DNA of 64,000 nucleotides from JAEUIZ01 sp046155605 (lineage in GTDB: Bacteria > Planctomycetota > Phycisphaerae > Phycisphaerales > UBA1924), in the NCBI GenBank assembly GCA_046155605.1, contig JBJXFQ010000054.1, forward strand, positions 1-64,000, given 5' to 3'. The notes below the pieces were generated by a model. The model was not told the DNA's origin. It did not search any database and saw nothing but the letters and a program-made list of their open reading frames with translations. Numbering within the stretch: position 1 is the stretch's first letter; every line of letters starts with the position of its first letter. The position numbers were made by a program, and so were the translations under genes. Below, piece by piece: positions 42,057 to 51,028 of the stretch.

Positions 42057-42213
42057 CGAGGAAAGGCCCTTGCCGAGGTGTCCGCTAGAGAGATCGGAGA
42101 AACACGGGATATTCCTTGTCAATTCGTGCGGACGGCGAGGGGCACCGGGATTGAAGCGCGTCAAAGGTGTGCGTTCGGCGGTTATGAGGACGAGTCAACT
42201 GAAGCCGGTTGGA

Positions 42214-42483
42214 TTATCGCTTGGGCGCGAGGCGTTCGCGCAGGTTCGGGTGTCGCTCGCCTCGGTCGTCGAAAATGTACTGCGACGCGTACTGGTTTCT
42301 GACCGCGTCGTAGCGGTCAAAGGGCGATCGTTCATCGGAGGGAGCGAGAAGTGGCTTCTCGCAGCCGGCGAATCCACAGGTCATCCACAATGACATGCCG
42401 AGTATGAGAAGCACGCGGGACGCGGCCGACGGCAGCCGTCGTTGCGTCCGAGCGGAGAAAGGATCGAGAACGGTGCCTTGCAT
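42214..42483 (-). CDS. Small lipoprotein
   Basis: An 89-residue protein with an N-terminal charged region, a hydrophobic core (VLLILGMSLWMTCG) and the lipobox FAGC. The mature part is about 50 residues, strongly charged, with DERSPFDRYDAVRNQYASQYIFDDRG. Its start codon overlaps the trmL stop (TGATG), so it is coupled to trmL. The dense charged motif looks conserved rather than random, but I do not recognise a function. Confidence 0.65.
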   Translation of the reverse strand: MQGTVLDPFSARTQRRLPSAASRVLLILGMSLWMTCGFAGCEKPLLAPSDERSPFDRYDAVRNQYASQYIFDDRGERHPNLRERLAPKR

Positions 42484-43016
42484 CAGGGGAGTTTACGGCG
42501 GGGCGTGCTCGCGCGTCGAACGCGAAGCCGGCCCGTCGCGGTGAGGGAGACTTCCTCGCGTGCGATGAGTTGGCGAAGTCCTTCGTAGACGACCGCGCAC
42601 ACCGCGGTGGCGAGGTTGAGGGAACGTTCGCCGGGCGCCATGGGGAGTGAAAGGGTGCGGTCAGGGTGTGCGTGGAGGAGGTTTGCGGGGAGGCCGGCGG
42701 TTTCGCTGCCGAAGATGAGGTGGTCGCCGCGGGCGAGGGAGGCGTCGAAGAGGGAGCGTTTGCCGCGGGTCGAGAGGAACCAGACTGAGTGTGGGAGGGT
42801 GGCGTCGAGGTAGGCGTCGAAGGAGGGGTGTTCATGGAGGTCGAGGCGGTGCCAGTAGTCGAGGCCCGCGCGCCGGCAGGCTTTTTCGGAGGTATCGAAG
42901 CCGAGGGGATGGATGAGATGGAGCGAGCAGGCGGTGGCGACGCAGGTTCGGCCGATGTTGCCGGTGTTGTTGGGGATCTCGGGCTGGTGGAGGACGACGT
43001 GGAAGAGGGGGGGCAT
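42483..43016 (-). CDS. trmL: tRNA (cytidine(34)-2'-O)-methyltransferase TrmL
   Basis: A 177-residue SPOUT methyltransferase that adds a 2'-O-methyl group at the wobble base of leucine tRNAs. Motifs are HVVLHQPEIPNNTGNIGRTC at the N-terminus, IFGSETAGLP and LSLPM-x8-LNLATAVCAVVYE, which form the knotted SAM site. The start at 43016 gives the usual TrmL length; upstream in-frame starts add about 97 residues of shadow sequence. It is divergent from the SDR gene across 82 bp. Confidence 0.92.
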   Translation of the reverse strand: MPPLFHVVLHQPEIPNNTGNIGRTCVATACSLHLIHPLGFDTSEKACRRAGLDYWHRLDLHEHPSFDAYLDATLPHSVWFLSTRGKRSLFDASLARGDHLIFGSETAGLPANLLHAHPDRTLSLPMAPGERSLNLATAVCAVVYEGLRQLIAREEVSLTATGRLRVRRASTPRRKLP

Positions 43017-43098
43017 GGGGAATATGTAGGAGAAGGAAGGCACGGACGGAGGAACGTGGGCGCGGCTGGAGCGAGGTTCGTGGCCCATAGACTCGGTC

Positions 43099-43917
43099 AT
43101 GCTGAACGAACGAATCGCGGTGGTGACGGGGGCGAGCGCGGGGATCGGTGAGGCGATCGCGCGGGCGGTGGCGGGGGCCGGGGCGCGGGTAGTGCTCAAC
43201 GCGAGGCGGGCGGAACGGCTGGAAGTGTTGGCGCGGGAGTTGGGGGGGCCGACGCGGGCGGCGACGGTGGTGGGGGATGCGGCGGACGACGGCGTGATCG
43301 CGGCCATGCTCGATGCAGCGCGGGAGCGATTTGGGGGTGGGAAGCGCGAGGCCGATCTGGTCGTGGTGAACGCGGGGCGGGGGCTACGCGGGAGCGTCTA
43401 CGACTCGGACACGGCGCAGTGGGAGGAGATTTTCAGGATCAATCTGCTGGCGGCGGCGCGGCTGATGCGAGTGGCGGCGGAGCGGATGGCGGGGACAGTG
43501 CCGGTGATGAAGGGTGCGCCGGCTGCTGTTTCTGCGCCACCGGGGCCGCCCGCGGACTGGCTGTCACGGCCGCGGGACATTGTGATTCTGGGCTCGACGG
43601 TGGGGCGGCACTTGTCGCCGTTCTCGTCGCTGTATGGGAGCGCGAAGGCCGGGGTTCACATGCTCGCGGAGTCGCTGCGTCGGCTGATGGCACCGCGGGG
43701 CGTACGGGTGACGCTGGTGGAGCCGGGGGTTGTGCGAAGCGAGTTTCAGAGCGTGGCGAACTATGACCCGGAGAGTTTCGGGAAGTTCATGGATTCGATC
43801 GGGCCGGTGCTGACGCCGGAAGATGTGGCGCGGCTGGTGATGTTTGTGGTGTCGCAGCCGGCAGGGGTGCATGTGAACGATGTGATGATCCGGCCGACGC
43901 GGCAGGAGTATCCGTAG
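43099..43917 (+). CDS. Short-chain dehydrogenase/reductase
   Basis: A 272-residue classical SDR that oxidises or reduces a carbonyl/hydroxyl with NAD(P). TGASAGIG (10-17) is the nucleotide-binding turn, VVVNAGRG is the NNAG-type motif, and YGSAKAG gives the catalytic Y179 and K183. An Arg after the second strand (LNARR) favours NADP. VEPGVVRSEF follows, as usual. A small insert (about 138-156, Ala/Pro-rich) precedes the active-site strand. The substrate is unknown. Confidence 0.87.
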   Translation: MLNERIAVVTGASAGIGEAIARAVAGAGARVVLNARRAERLEVLARELGGPTRAATVVGDAADDGVIAAMLDAARERFGGGKREADLVVVNAGRGLRGSVYDSDTAQWEEIFRINLLAAARLMRVAAERMAGTVPVMKGAPAAVSAPPGPPADWLSRPRDIVILGSTVGRHLSPFSSLYGSAKAGVHMLAESLRRLMAPRGVRVTLVEPGVVRSEFQSVANYDPESFGKFMDSIGPVLTPEDVARLVMFVVSQPAGVHVNDVMIRPTRQEYP

Positions 43918-43921
43918 AGCC

Positions 43922-44896
43922 TCAGCGTGCCGCGCGAGGCGGCTCCGCGGCGCGAGCGGGAAGGAACTCGTTCTCGTACCACATGGCCCAGGCACGTTGA
44001 TCGAAGCCGAGTTTCTCGGTGGATCGGCCCCAGGCACGGGAACTGAGGGCGACGAGCGGGCCGTGGACCTCGTAGCGGTAGGTGACGACGGTGGCGTTGA
44101 TGACGCGGAGGACGGAACCCTCGGTGATGACTGCGAGGGTCGGATCGAAGGCGACGGCACCGTCGCCGACGACGGGTTGGAGGTCGGAGACGAAGGCGGT
44201 CTGGGTGCCGACGACGATCAGGGCGAGGGCACCATCGCCGCCCCCTCCGCCCGTGCCGACGCTGCCGCCGCCGCCGAGTTGGGCGTTGATGAGCATGGGG
44301 ATGGCTTGGACGAGGTTGAGCGCGTCGGCGAGGTGAGCGGCGGCCGCAAGCGTCGCGTCATCAGAACGAGCGAGGCCCTCGGCGACGACGCTCTTGACGC
44401 GTTCGGGGGGGCCGCTGGTTTCGGCGGCGCGAGCGACGACCGTGCGCGAGGCGGCATCGCGGAAGGCACGGTCCTTATCAAAGACGGCGGCCCAGGCGAT
44501 GGTGGCGTCGGCCGCATCGGTCTTGATGGAAGCGAGGTGATTGAGAACGGCGAGGCGGACGTCTTCTTTCTCGCGGGCGAAGATTTTCAGGAGGCTCGGG
44601 AAGATCGCCGGGTCTGTGTAGGTGCGGAGTTTGTCGATGCCGGCCTGTCGGATGGTGGGGTTGCGCATCTGGCCGAAGTGATCGGCGCGGAGTTTGTAAA
44701 GATCGCGTTCGAGGGCGACGCGGCGGCGCTGCTGGGCTCGATACTCCTCCATGCGCGGGTCGGTGGGGTCAGGAACGCTCACGACGGCGAAGCGGGGAGC
44801 CGGCGAGGTCTGCCGTTGGCGGATTTCGCCTTGGGCGAACGTAAGCGAGGGCAAAGAGAGGATGGCGAGCGCAATGCCGGCGCGTGGTGATGGCAT
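43922..44896 (-). CDS. Exported HEAT-repeat-like protein
   Basis: A 324-residue protein with a signal peptide (MPSPRAGIALAILSLPSLTFA, cut near AQG). Residues about 75-205 are repeated helix pairs (AIFPSLLKIFAREKEDVRLAVLNHLASI, RAFRDAASRTVVARAA) of HEAT type. A Gly-rich run near residue 210 leads to a beta region (ALIVVGTQTAFVSDLQPVVGDG, VVTYRYEVHGPLVALSSRAWG). The start at 44896 was chosen by the signal peptide. It probably acts as a periplasmic scaffold; no enzyme motif is seen. It is convergent with the SDR gene, with a four-base gap. Confidence 0.7.
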   Translation of the reverse strand: MPSPRAGIALAILSLPSLTFAQGEIRQRQTSPAPRFAVVSVPDPTDPRMEEYRAQQRRRVALERDLYKLRADHFGQMRNPTIRQAGIDKLRTYTDPAIFPSLLKIFAREKEDVRLAVLNHLASIKTDAADATIAWAAVFDKDRAFRDAASRTVVARAAETSGPPERVKSVVAEGLARSDDATLAAAAHLADALNLVQAIPMLINAQLGGGGSVGTGGGGGDGALALIVVGTQTAFVSDLQPVVGDGAVAFDPTLAVITEGSVLRVINATVVTYRYEVHGPLVALSSRAWGRSTEKLGFDQRAWAMWYENEFLPARAAEPPRAAR

Positions 44897-45032
44897 GGTG
44901 GACGGTATGACGCGGGTGTGAGGGGGATGTTCCCCGCGATGCTCGCGTGACTGCGGGAAGCAAGGCATGAAGGTGAAGAAAGTGGTAGAAGAGGTAGCCA
45001 ACGGTCTGGAGACCGGTGCCACCAAGAAGTGT

Positions 45033-45365
45033 TCAGGCCGCAGCGCGGTCGTCGCAACGGAGGCCGAGGCGGAAGGAATCGCCGTCGGGAACGCAGCGTG
45101 TGACGATGCCGGAGCGGTGGGGGAGCGGCCAGGAGCCGGAATAGAGGCAGACGCGGACGCCGGGTTCGACCTGGGTGGGGCTGATGAGGCCGATGCCGAG
45201 TCGGCTCGAATCAACCAGATCGACGCGGGTGAGGCTGATGGCACCGTCGTCGTCATAGAACGCGGCCATGGCCGACCCGGACTCAGCGACGCGTCGTAGG
45301 CCGCGGCGGTCGAAGCGATAGGCGTCGTGCAGTCGGGGTGAATCGAGTTTGGGTTGTGCGGACAC
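45033..45365 (-). CDS. PilZ-like c-di-GMP-binding domain protein
   Basis: A 110-residue protein starting with GTG at 45365, six bases after GGAGG. It carries the PilZ marks RxxxR (R20, R24) and D-x-S-x-x-G (D52, S54, G57), with the beta-barrel strands AISLTRVDLVDSSRLGIGLIS and RSGIVTRCV. It would bind cyclic di-GMP and act as a single-domain adaptor. It lies 44 bp after the DAHP synthase gene on the same strand. The two-motif match is good; no other PilZ or GGDEF gene is in the window. Confidence 0.7.
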   Translation of the reverse strand: MSAQPKLDSPRLHDAYRFDRRGLRRVAESGSAMAAFYDDDGAISLTRVDLVDSSRLGIGLISPTQVEPGVRVCLYSGSWPLPHRSGIVTRCVPDGDSFRLGLRCDDRAAA

Positions 45366-45409
45366 GGTCGGCCTCCGGGCCAGGCGCGGATGAGGCGTGG
45401 CCGGGAGAG

Positions 45410-46825
45410 TTATCGACGGCGCGGGGGCGGGAGTTGAGCGCGAGGGGATGATGCGACCCGCTTCGACAGGGCAAAGGCGAGTTCGAGGGACTGCTGGTAG
45501 TTGAGTCGGGGGTCGCAAGGGGAGGCGTAGTTGAGGCTGAGGCCGGCTTCGGTGACGCCGGCGGCCCCGCCGAGGCATTCGGTGACGTCCTCGCCGGTGA
45601 GTTCGATGTGGACGCCGCCAAGAACGGTGCCGAGGCGATCGTGGATGGCGATGGCGGCGTCGAGTTCGTGGCGGATGTCGTCAAAGGACCGGGTTTTGAT
45701 GCCGGTGGCGGTGGTAAGCGTGTTGCCGTGCATGGGGTCGCAGATCCACAGAGCGCTTCTGCCGGCGGAGGCGACGGATTCGATGAGGGGTGGGAGGGCG
45801 TGGTCGATGTGGGCGCGGCCGAGGCGGGTGATGAAGACGAGTTTGCCGGGCTCGTTGGCGGGGTTGAGGCGCGTGGCGAGTTCGAGGGCTTGGGCGGGGG
45901 TGACGGCTGGGCCGAGTTTGACGCCGACGGGGTTGCGGATGCCGCGGAAGAACTCGACGTGGGCACCGTCGATGGCGCGGGTTCGGTCGCCGATCCAGGG
46001 GAGGTGGGTGGTGAGGTCGTAGAAGCCGTCGCGTCGCGGGACGCGGCGGGTCTGGGCGCTCTCGTAGAGGAGGTTGAGCCCCTCGTGGCTGGTGAAGAAC
46101 TCGGCGCGGGTGAGGTCATCGACCGAGCGCTCGCCGAGGGCTTCCATGAACTCGAGCCCGTCGGCGAGGTTTCGGGTCATGCGTTCGTATTCGTCGCGGA
46201 GTTCGGGCGAGAGGCCGGCGTGGCCGAGGAACGAGAGGTCCCAGTATTCGGGGTGGTGAAGGTCGGCGAAGCCGCCATCGACGAGGGCGCGGATGAAGTT
46301 GAGGGTCATCGCGGCGTGCTGGTAGCCCTGGATCATGAGGTCTGGATTGGGGCGGCGGGCGTCGGGGTCGAAGTCGGCGCGATTGACAAGGTCGCCGAAA
46401 TAATTGGGCAGGGTGACGGGCGAGGTGGTGCCGTCGCGTGTGACGTCGCGGGTTTCGGTGGGGCTGGAGCGAGGCTTGGCATATTGGCCGGCAAAGCGGC
46501 CGATGCGGACGACGGGACGCTTGAGCCCGTGGACGAGGACGATCGACATCTGGAGGAGGATCTTGAGTCGGCTGGTGATGATGGCGGGACGGCAGTCGGC
46601 GAGGGTTTCCGCACAATCGCCCCCCTGGAGCACGAAGCGGCGACCCTCCTGGGCTTCGGCGAGGAAGGACTTGAGGCGCTCGATCTCCCACGAGGTGACC
46701 AGGGGCGGGAGCGTGCGCAGCCGCGCGACGGCGGCATCGACGGCGGGCGCGTCCGCGTAGCGGACCTGATGTGCGTGCAGACGCGAGCGCCAGGATTCCG
46801 GGGACCATTCGGACACGCGAAGCAC
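45410..46825 (-). CDS. Class II 3-deoxy-7-phosphoheptulonate (DAHP) synthase
   Basis: A 471-residue plant/actinobacterial-type (class II) DAHP synthase. It joins phosphoenolpyruvate and erythrose-4-phosphate in the first step of aromatic amino acid synthesis. Diagnostic blocks are LQGGDCAE with metal ligand C71, IGRFAGQYAKPRS, WDLSFLGHAG, ICDPMHGNT, HIELTGEDVTEC and CDPRLNYQQSLELAF. Length is typical. Upstream lies a 258-bp gap with no gene. Confidence 0.95.
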   Translation of the reverse strand: MLRVSEWSPESWRSRLHAHQVRYADAPAVDAAVARLRTLPPLVTSWEIERLKSFLAEAQEGRRFVLQGGDCAETLADCRPAIITSRLKILLQMSIVLVHGLKRPVVRIGRFAGQYAKPRSSPTETRDVTRDGTTSPVTLPNYFGDLVNRADFDPDARRPNPDLMIQGYQHAAMTLNFIRALVDGGFADLHHPEYWDLSFLGHAGLSPELRDEYERMTRNLADGLEFMEALGERSVDDLTRAEFFTSHEGLNLLYESAQTRRVPRRDGFYDLTTHLPWIGDRTRAIDGAHVEFFRGIRNPVGVKLGPAVTPAQALELATRLNPANEPGKLVFITRLGRAHIDHALPPLIESVASAGRSALWICDPMHGNTLTTATGIKTRSFDDIRHELDAAIAIHDRLGTVLGGVHIELTGEDVTECLGGAAGVTEAGLSLNYASPCDPRLNYQQSLELAFALSKRVASSPRAQLPPPRRR

Positions 46826-47083
46826 TCCGAGGGCGTGAAGCGTAGGGAGCGCGGGAGATGGAGTCGGACCGCGCGCGACCCGCGCGACGCGCGGTTTCAG
46901 CCATGCCTTTTCGAGATTTTCTTCGTGTCGCGCTCAATCCGGGCGTGTGTCGTGACGATGGCGAAGGTGATCCCGTTATCCGGCCATGTCGGTCGGCGGG
47001 CCCGGGCCGGGGAAATGGCGGCCACACGCAAGGGCGACTCGGCGACGGAGATCCCGACCGGCCCACATCAGGAGTCATCAGGA

Positions 47084-47383
47084 ATGGCAACGAACGCTCG
47101 CACGTCCCGGAACAACACCCGCCGCAAGCCCGCGGCGAAGCGCAAGGCAACCAAGCGCCGCACGGCGAAGGGCTCGAGCACGAAGCGATCAAGCACGAAG
47201 CGATCAAGCACGAAGCGGTCGAGCACGGCGAAGCGTGCGACGAAGCGGACGGCGAAGAAGTCGTCGAGCAAGACGAACAAGAACAAGGCCCGCCGCACGA
47301 CCAAGGCGCGGAAGTCCAGCGCGACGGCGAAGAAGTTCTCGTTCCAGTCGTTCAGCAGCCGCTGGGCACGCAAGGCGGCGTAG
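47084..47383 (+). CDS. Histone H1-like Lys/Arg-rich DNA-binding protein
   Basis: A 99-residue extremely basic protein: MATNARTSRNN, then Lys/Arg/Ala/Ser/Thr runs with repeats of KRSST and KRTAKKSS, ending in a short aromatic patch (FSFQSFSSRWARKAA). The composition matches bacterial H1-like proteins such as Hc1 or AlgP, which bind DNA non-specifically and compact it. GGAG lies about ten bases before the ATG. A 15-bp DNA repeat codes the KRSST units, and a strong terminator follows at 47466. Upstream in-frame starts exist but lack support. Confidence 0.75.
   Translation: MATNARTSRNNTRRKPAAKRKATKRRTAKGSSTKRSSTKRSSTKRSSTAKRATKRTAKKSSSKTNKNKARRTTKARKSSATAKKFSFQSFSSRWARKAA
47171..47230 (+). repeat. 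15-bp tandem repeat coding KRSST units
   Basis: Four units. Two are identical (CGATCAAGCACGAAG at 47186-47200 and 47201-47215), flanked by diverged copies at 47171 and 47216. Copy number could vary between strains without breaking the frame. Confidence 0.8.
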
Positions 47384-47465
47384 GCGCACGGGCGGGACGC
47401 CTATGCCATGAAAGCAAGGAGTCGCCTCGGCGAGGCGACGTGCGCAAGATCACACACGAACGCGA

Positions 47466-47499
47466 CGGCCCTCGGATGATGCCGGGGGCCGCTTTTTTT
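47466..47499 (+). terminator. Intrinsic terminator after the histone-like gene
   Basis: CGGCCCTCGG pairs with CCGGGGGCCG around an ATGATG loop, followed by C and seven T. The two ATG codons in the loop are therefore unlikely starts for the next gene. Confidence 0.85.
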
Positions 47500-47517
47500 G
47501 TCGGCGTACCGTCGTGC

Positions 47518-48420
47518 GTGAGCGAGTCTGATCCGGCGATTGAGGCCTTAGCGGCGGAGGCGGTGTCGCGGCGCGCGGACAACGCGCACGAATCAAGTCG
47601 TGGCGGCGCATGGGTCTTTCATCGCGGGGCGCTGGGAGATTCGGTGCTGCTCTGGCCGCTGCTCCGGGTGCTGCGGGCGGGGTGTGGACGTGTGACACTG
47701 GTCGCAGACGGATCGAAAGCCCGCTTGGCGGCGAGGCACACAGGGGTCAGGGCGCGGGAAGCGGAAGAGCGGCGCTTCGGAGCCTTGTGGGGTGAGTGCG
47801 CGACGGACCTTATCGATGCGGCGGCGGAGGTCGTGGTGGGCTTTGGGCCGACGGAGAGCGTGTGGGCGCGGAATCTTGGAGCGGCGTTTCCGGCAGCGAG
47901 AGTGGTGGTAACGGAGGCGCGGCCGGATGGGCGCGCGGCACGGCGCATCGTGGAGATGGCACCTTGGTCTTTGGTGCCGGCGATGGAGAATCCGGGCGGG
48001 CCGTTGGTTGCACATGTGGGCGCGGGGGGCGACCGGAAGCGGTGGCCGATGACCCGATGGGCGGCGCTGCTTGATCGATGGCGAGGCGAGCGAATGCTGC
48101 TGGCGGGCGAAGTGGAGCGGGAGCGATTCTCGACGGAGGATCGGCAAGTGTTCGCGCGCCTGGGCGGCGAGATGCTGGAGACGATCGAGGATCTCGAGCG
48201 GCGGGTGATGTCGGCGCGTGTGTTTGTGGGCGCGGACACGGGGCCGACGCATCTGGCGGCGGCGCTAGGCGTGCCCACAGTAGCGATCTTTGGGCCGACC
48301 GATGCGAGGCTGTGGTCGCCGGTGGGACCGCGAGTGCGAGTGGTCTGGCGAGCGGAGGGGGAAGAGTGGCCAAGCGTTGAGCGGGTGATGGAGGCGGTGC
48401 ATGCGCAGGCGCAACGCTGA
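47518..48420 (+). CDS. Family 9 glycosyltransferase (heptosyltransferase-like)
   Basis: A 300-residue GT-B enzyme of family GT9, which adds heptose or a similar sugar to lipopolysaccharide core or other envelope glycans. FHRGALGDSVLLWPLLRVLR is the N-terminal GT9 motif. HVGAGGDRKRWP and the donor site VGADTGPTHLAAALGVPTVAIFGPTD mark the C-terminal domain. The GTG at 47518 is preferred because earlier ATG codons fall inside the terminator hairpin; the true start could be slightly further in. Acceptor unknown. Confidence 0.85.
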   Translation: MSESDPAIEALAAEAVSRRADNAHESSRGGAWVFHRGALGDSVLLWPLLRVLRAGCGRVTLVADGSKARLAARHTGVRAREAEERRFGALWGECATDLIDAAAEVVVGFGPTESVWARNLGAAFPAARVVVTEARPDGRAARRIVEMAPWSLVPAMENPGGPLVAHVGAGGDRKRWPMTRWAALLDRWRGERMLLAGEVERERFSTEDRQVFARLGGEMLETIEDLERRVMSARVFVGADTGPTHLAAALGVPTVAIFGPTDARLWSPVGPRVRVVWRAEGEEWPSVERVMEAVHAQAQR

Positions 48421-48633
48421 ATCACGGCGGGCGGGTTGGAGGCGATGCCGCCAGGTCCGCGGGAACTGCTGCGGATCGACGCCGGCTGTGATGCCCAATC
48501 CAACGGCGGCGTTCGTGAAAAGGCCTCGAACGCCCGCCCAGCATGCTTGCAAGCCTTCACCTAGTCACCCTTGCTTGCCTCATGCGCTGTCACCTGCTCG
48601 ACGGAAGTTGATGAAAGGCTCTAGGCTGTTGGC

Positions 48634-49035
48634 ATGCCCATCTGGATGCGCACCATCTTGCTGCTCGTCGGGTCCAACATCTTCATGACCTTTGCGTGGT
48701 ACTACCACCTGAACAAGCGGCAGGCGTGGCCGCTGCTCGTGGCAATCGGGGTGTCGTGGTTGATCGCGTTGCCGGAGTATTGCCTCCAGGTACCGGCGAA
48801 CCGGATCGGGCATGTGGGCGGCGGCGGGCCGTTCACCGCGCCACAACTCAAGGTTCTGCAGGAGGCGATCACGCTCGTGGTCTTCATCGCGTTTTCGATC
48901 CTGGTGCTGCGCGAGAAGCCGCGTTTGCACGACTTTGCCGCGTTCGCGCTGATCCTGGCCGCGGTGGTGGTCTCGCAGGTCGGCGGTCGGCGCGGCGAGG
49001 GGGATACCGTTGGATCAGTCCTCCCCTTACCTTGA
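48634..49035 (+). CDS. DMT-family small membrane protein (DUF486)
   Basis: A 133-residue membrane protein with four predicted helices: TILLLVGSNIFMTFAWYYHL, WPLLVAIGVSWLIALPEYCL, an amphipathic linker QLKVLQEAITLVVFIAFSILVL, and FAAFALILAAVVVSQV. The signature CLQVPANRIGHVG is the DUF486 hallmark. This family is related to drug/metabolite transporters, but its substrate is unknown. The 213 bp before it hold no gene that I can support. Confidence 0.85.
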   Translation: MPIWMRTILLLVGSNIFMTFAWYYHLNKRQAWPLLVAIGVSWLIALPEYCLQVPANRIGHVGGGGPFTAPQLKVLQEAITLVVFIAFSILVLREKPRLHDFAAFALILAAVVVSQVGGRRGEGDTVGSVLPLP

Positions 49036-49047
49036 AAGGAGCATCAG

Positions 49048-49707
49048 ATGCTGAGCAAGAAGATCGCGATGGTGGTGGCATTGGCCGGCGTGGCGTTCGT
49101 GATGGGACGCAACTGGCCCGTCGGGCCGATGGCGATGGCGCAGCCACCCAAGCCGGAGATGAAGCCCGCGAAGCCCGATGCGCAGCCCCCGGCGGGAATG
49201 CCCGACATGGAGGCGATGATGGCGGCGATGACCCCGGGCGATCATCACAAGGTGCTCGAGGTCATGCTCGGTAACTGGGAGGGCGAGGTCAAGTTCTGGA
49301 TGGCACCCGGCACCGACCCGATGTCGTCGCAGGCCACGATCACCCGCGAGTGGGCCATGGGCGGTCGGTTCGTGATCGAGAAGGTCGACGGAACCACCGA
49401 CAACCCGGACCAGCGCTTCAACGGCATGGGCATCATGGGCTACAACAACATGGAAAAGCGCTACGAGACGGCGTGGATCGAGAACATGTCCACCGCCATT
49501 ACCACGAGCACGGGAACGTATGACGCCGCGAAAAAGACCTTCACCTTCCAGGGCGAGATGTACGACCCGATGACGCAAAAGAAGACCAAGTCGCGGACGG
49601 TCCTCGATGTCTCCGACCCGAACAAGGAGATCATGACGGGCTATGGGCCCGGCCCGGACGGCAAGGAGTTCAAGAACTTCGAGGGCATCTTCTCAAAGAA
49701 AAAGTAA
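49048..49707 (+). CDS. Exported DUF1579 protein
   Basis: A 219-residue protein with a signal peptide or anchor (MLSKKIAMVVALAGVAFVMG) and a Pro/Met-rich linker (about 30-60). The DUF1579 domain follows: HKVLEVMLGNWEGEVKFWM, TREWAMGGRFVIEKVDG, FNGMGIMGYNN and YETAWIENMS. It is a lipocalin-like beta barrel common in planctomycetes. GAAAGGAGC precedes the ATG. Role unknown; ligand binding in the periplasm is likely. It follows the DUF486 gene by 12 bp, probably in one transcript. Confidence 0.85.
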   Translation: MLSKKIAMVVALAGVAFVMGRNWPVGPMAMAQPPKPEMKPAKPDAQPPAGMPDMEAMMAAMTPGDHHKVLEVMLGNWEGEVKFWMAPGTDPMSSQATITREWAMGGRFVIEKVDGTTDNPDQRFNGMGIMGYNNMEKRYETAWIENMSTAITTSTGTYDAAKKTFTFQGEMYDPMTQKKTKSRTVLDVSDPNKEIMTGYGPGPDGKEFKNFEGIFSKKK

Positions 49708-50028
49708 TCGCGACCGGAGGTGCATGGGGCAACGAACGGACGAGTTGTCTGTCCCACCTCCAATCACGAGATGATGTCGGCGCGGCGTCGGAGACGGCGT
49801 CGGGCCGCTTGTCCGAGAATGGATCGTGTTCGCGCGCGACCATGAACATGTGGTGTTACCCAGGCGAGTGCTTTCGCCCATCTGCCGATTTGGCAGTCCG
49901 CCACGTCGATCGGCCTCCTGACCGCCTCATCCAGAGCCGAATCGTGGACGAACTCACTGCCAGGTTGGAACGTTTCTTGCAACAGAGACATGCTGGTGCC
50001 CAAGCAACGGGCACGGAAGGAGCGATCG
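49708..50028. other. Intergenic region before htpX
   Basis: 321 bp without a credible gene. It holds a small hairpin (CTGCC-GATTT-GGCAG, 49882-49896) and presumably the htpX promoter. I see no CIRCE-type inverted repeat and no clear -35/-10 pair. Confidence 0.5.
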
Positions 50029-50862
50029 ATGACCGCATTCTGGAACAACACCAAGACCGTGCTCCTGCTCGGCGGGCTCACGGGCCTGCTCGTGGCGATC
50101 GGCGGGATGCTCGGCAAGCAGTATGTGATCCCGTTCTTTGCGATCGGTGTTCTGATGAACTTCGGCGCGTGGTTCTTTTCCGACAAGATCGCCATCGCGT
50201 CGATGCAGGCTCGCGAGGTGGACGCGAAATCGGGCGGGGATTACTTCCGCATCGTGGAGGAACTAAGCCGGCGAGCCATGATCCCGATGCCGAAGGTGTA
50301 TGTCTGCCCGCACGAGGCACCCAACGCGTTTGCGACGGGCCGCTCACCCTCGAAGGCGGCGGTCGCGGTAACACAAGGGGCGCTGCGGCTGCTCTCGCGC
50401 GAGGAACTTGAGGGCGTGGTCGCCCACGAACTGGCGCACATCAAGAACCGCGACACGCTGACCTCGACGATCGCGGCGACGGTAGCGGGCGCGCTGGCGA
50501 CGCTGGCGCAGATGTCGCTCTTCTTCGGCGCGGGCAACAACCGCGAGGGCGGAAACGCGCTCACGGGCATCCTGACGGTGATCCTTGCGGCGGTGGGGGC
50601 GGCGCTGCTCAAGGCCGCGATCAGTCGATCGCGCGAGTATGTGGCGGACGCGGACGGGGCGGCGATCGCGGGGTCTCCTCGCGGGCTGATCTCGGCGCTG
50701 CAGAAACTGGAGACGTACGCGGGCCGCGTGCCTTTGCACCAGCCCAACCCGGCGATGAACAACATGTTCATCGTGGAGCCGATGATGGGCGAATCGGTGT
50801 TGCGGCTCTTTGCGACGCACCCGCCGACGGAGAGGCGAGTGGCGGCATTGATGCGCGGTTAG
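50029..50862 (+). CDS. htpX: Membrane zinc metalloprotease HtpX
   Basis: A 277-residue inner-membrane M48 protease that degrades damaged membrane proteins. Two N-terminal helices (about 9-50) are followed by the zinc site HELAH (133-137, with E134 catalytic). Two further helices (144-165, 175-195) and the third zinc ligand E203 in SREYVADADG come next. ATHPPTERRVAAL near the end is also family-typical. AAGGAGCG precedes the ATG at 50029. It is usually stress-induced. Convergent with ssb. Confidence 0.94.
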   Translation: MTAFWNNTKTVLLLGGLTGLLVAIGGMLGKQYVIPFFAIGVLMNFGAWFFSDKIAIASMQAREVDAKSGGDYFRIVEELSRRAMIPMPKVYVCPHEAPNAFATGRSPSKAAVAVTQGALRLLSREELEGVVAHELAHIKNRDTLTSTIAATVAGALATLAQMSLFFGAGNNREGGNALTGILTVILAAVGAALLKAAISRSREYVADADGAAIAGSPRGLISALQKLETYAGRVPLHQPNPAMNNMFIVEPMMGESVLRLFATHPPTERRVAALMRG

Positions 50863-51028
50863 CACGCCAGCGCTCAATCGTCGCAGACGACGAGGACGAT
50901 GGGTCTGGCAGACATCGGAGACGCGGCATGCGTGCCGATCGGATTGGATCGCGCCGGCCGTCATATCGGTGCCATCGACACCCGCCGATATGGGTGCGTC
51001 CACACGATTTGACCGGAACGCGGTCGTG

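Noticed and set aside
47476..47481. Two ATG codons as start of the GT9 gene
   Set aside because: They form the loop of a strong terminator hairpin; the GTG at 47518 is a better choice.
48421..48633. Small plus-strand gene between the GT9 and DUF486 genes
   Set aside because: The only frame overlaps both neighbours and has no signal, domain or ribosome site.
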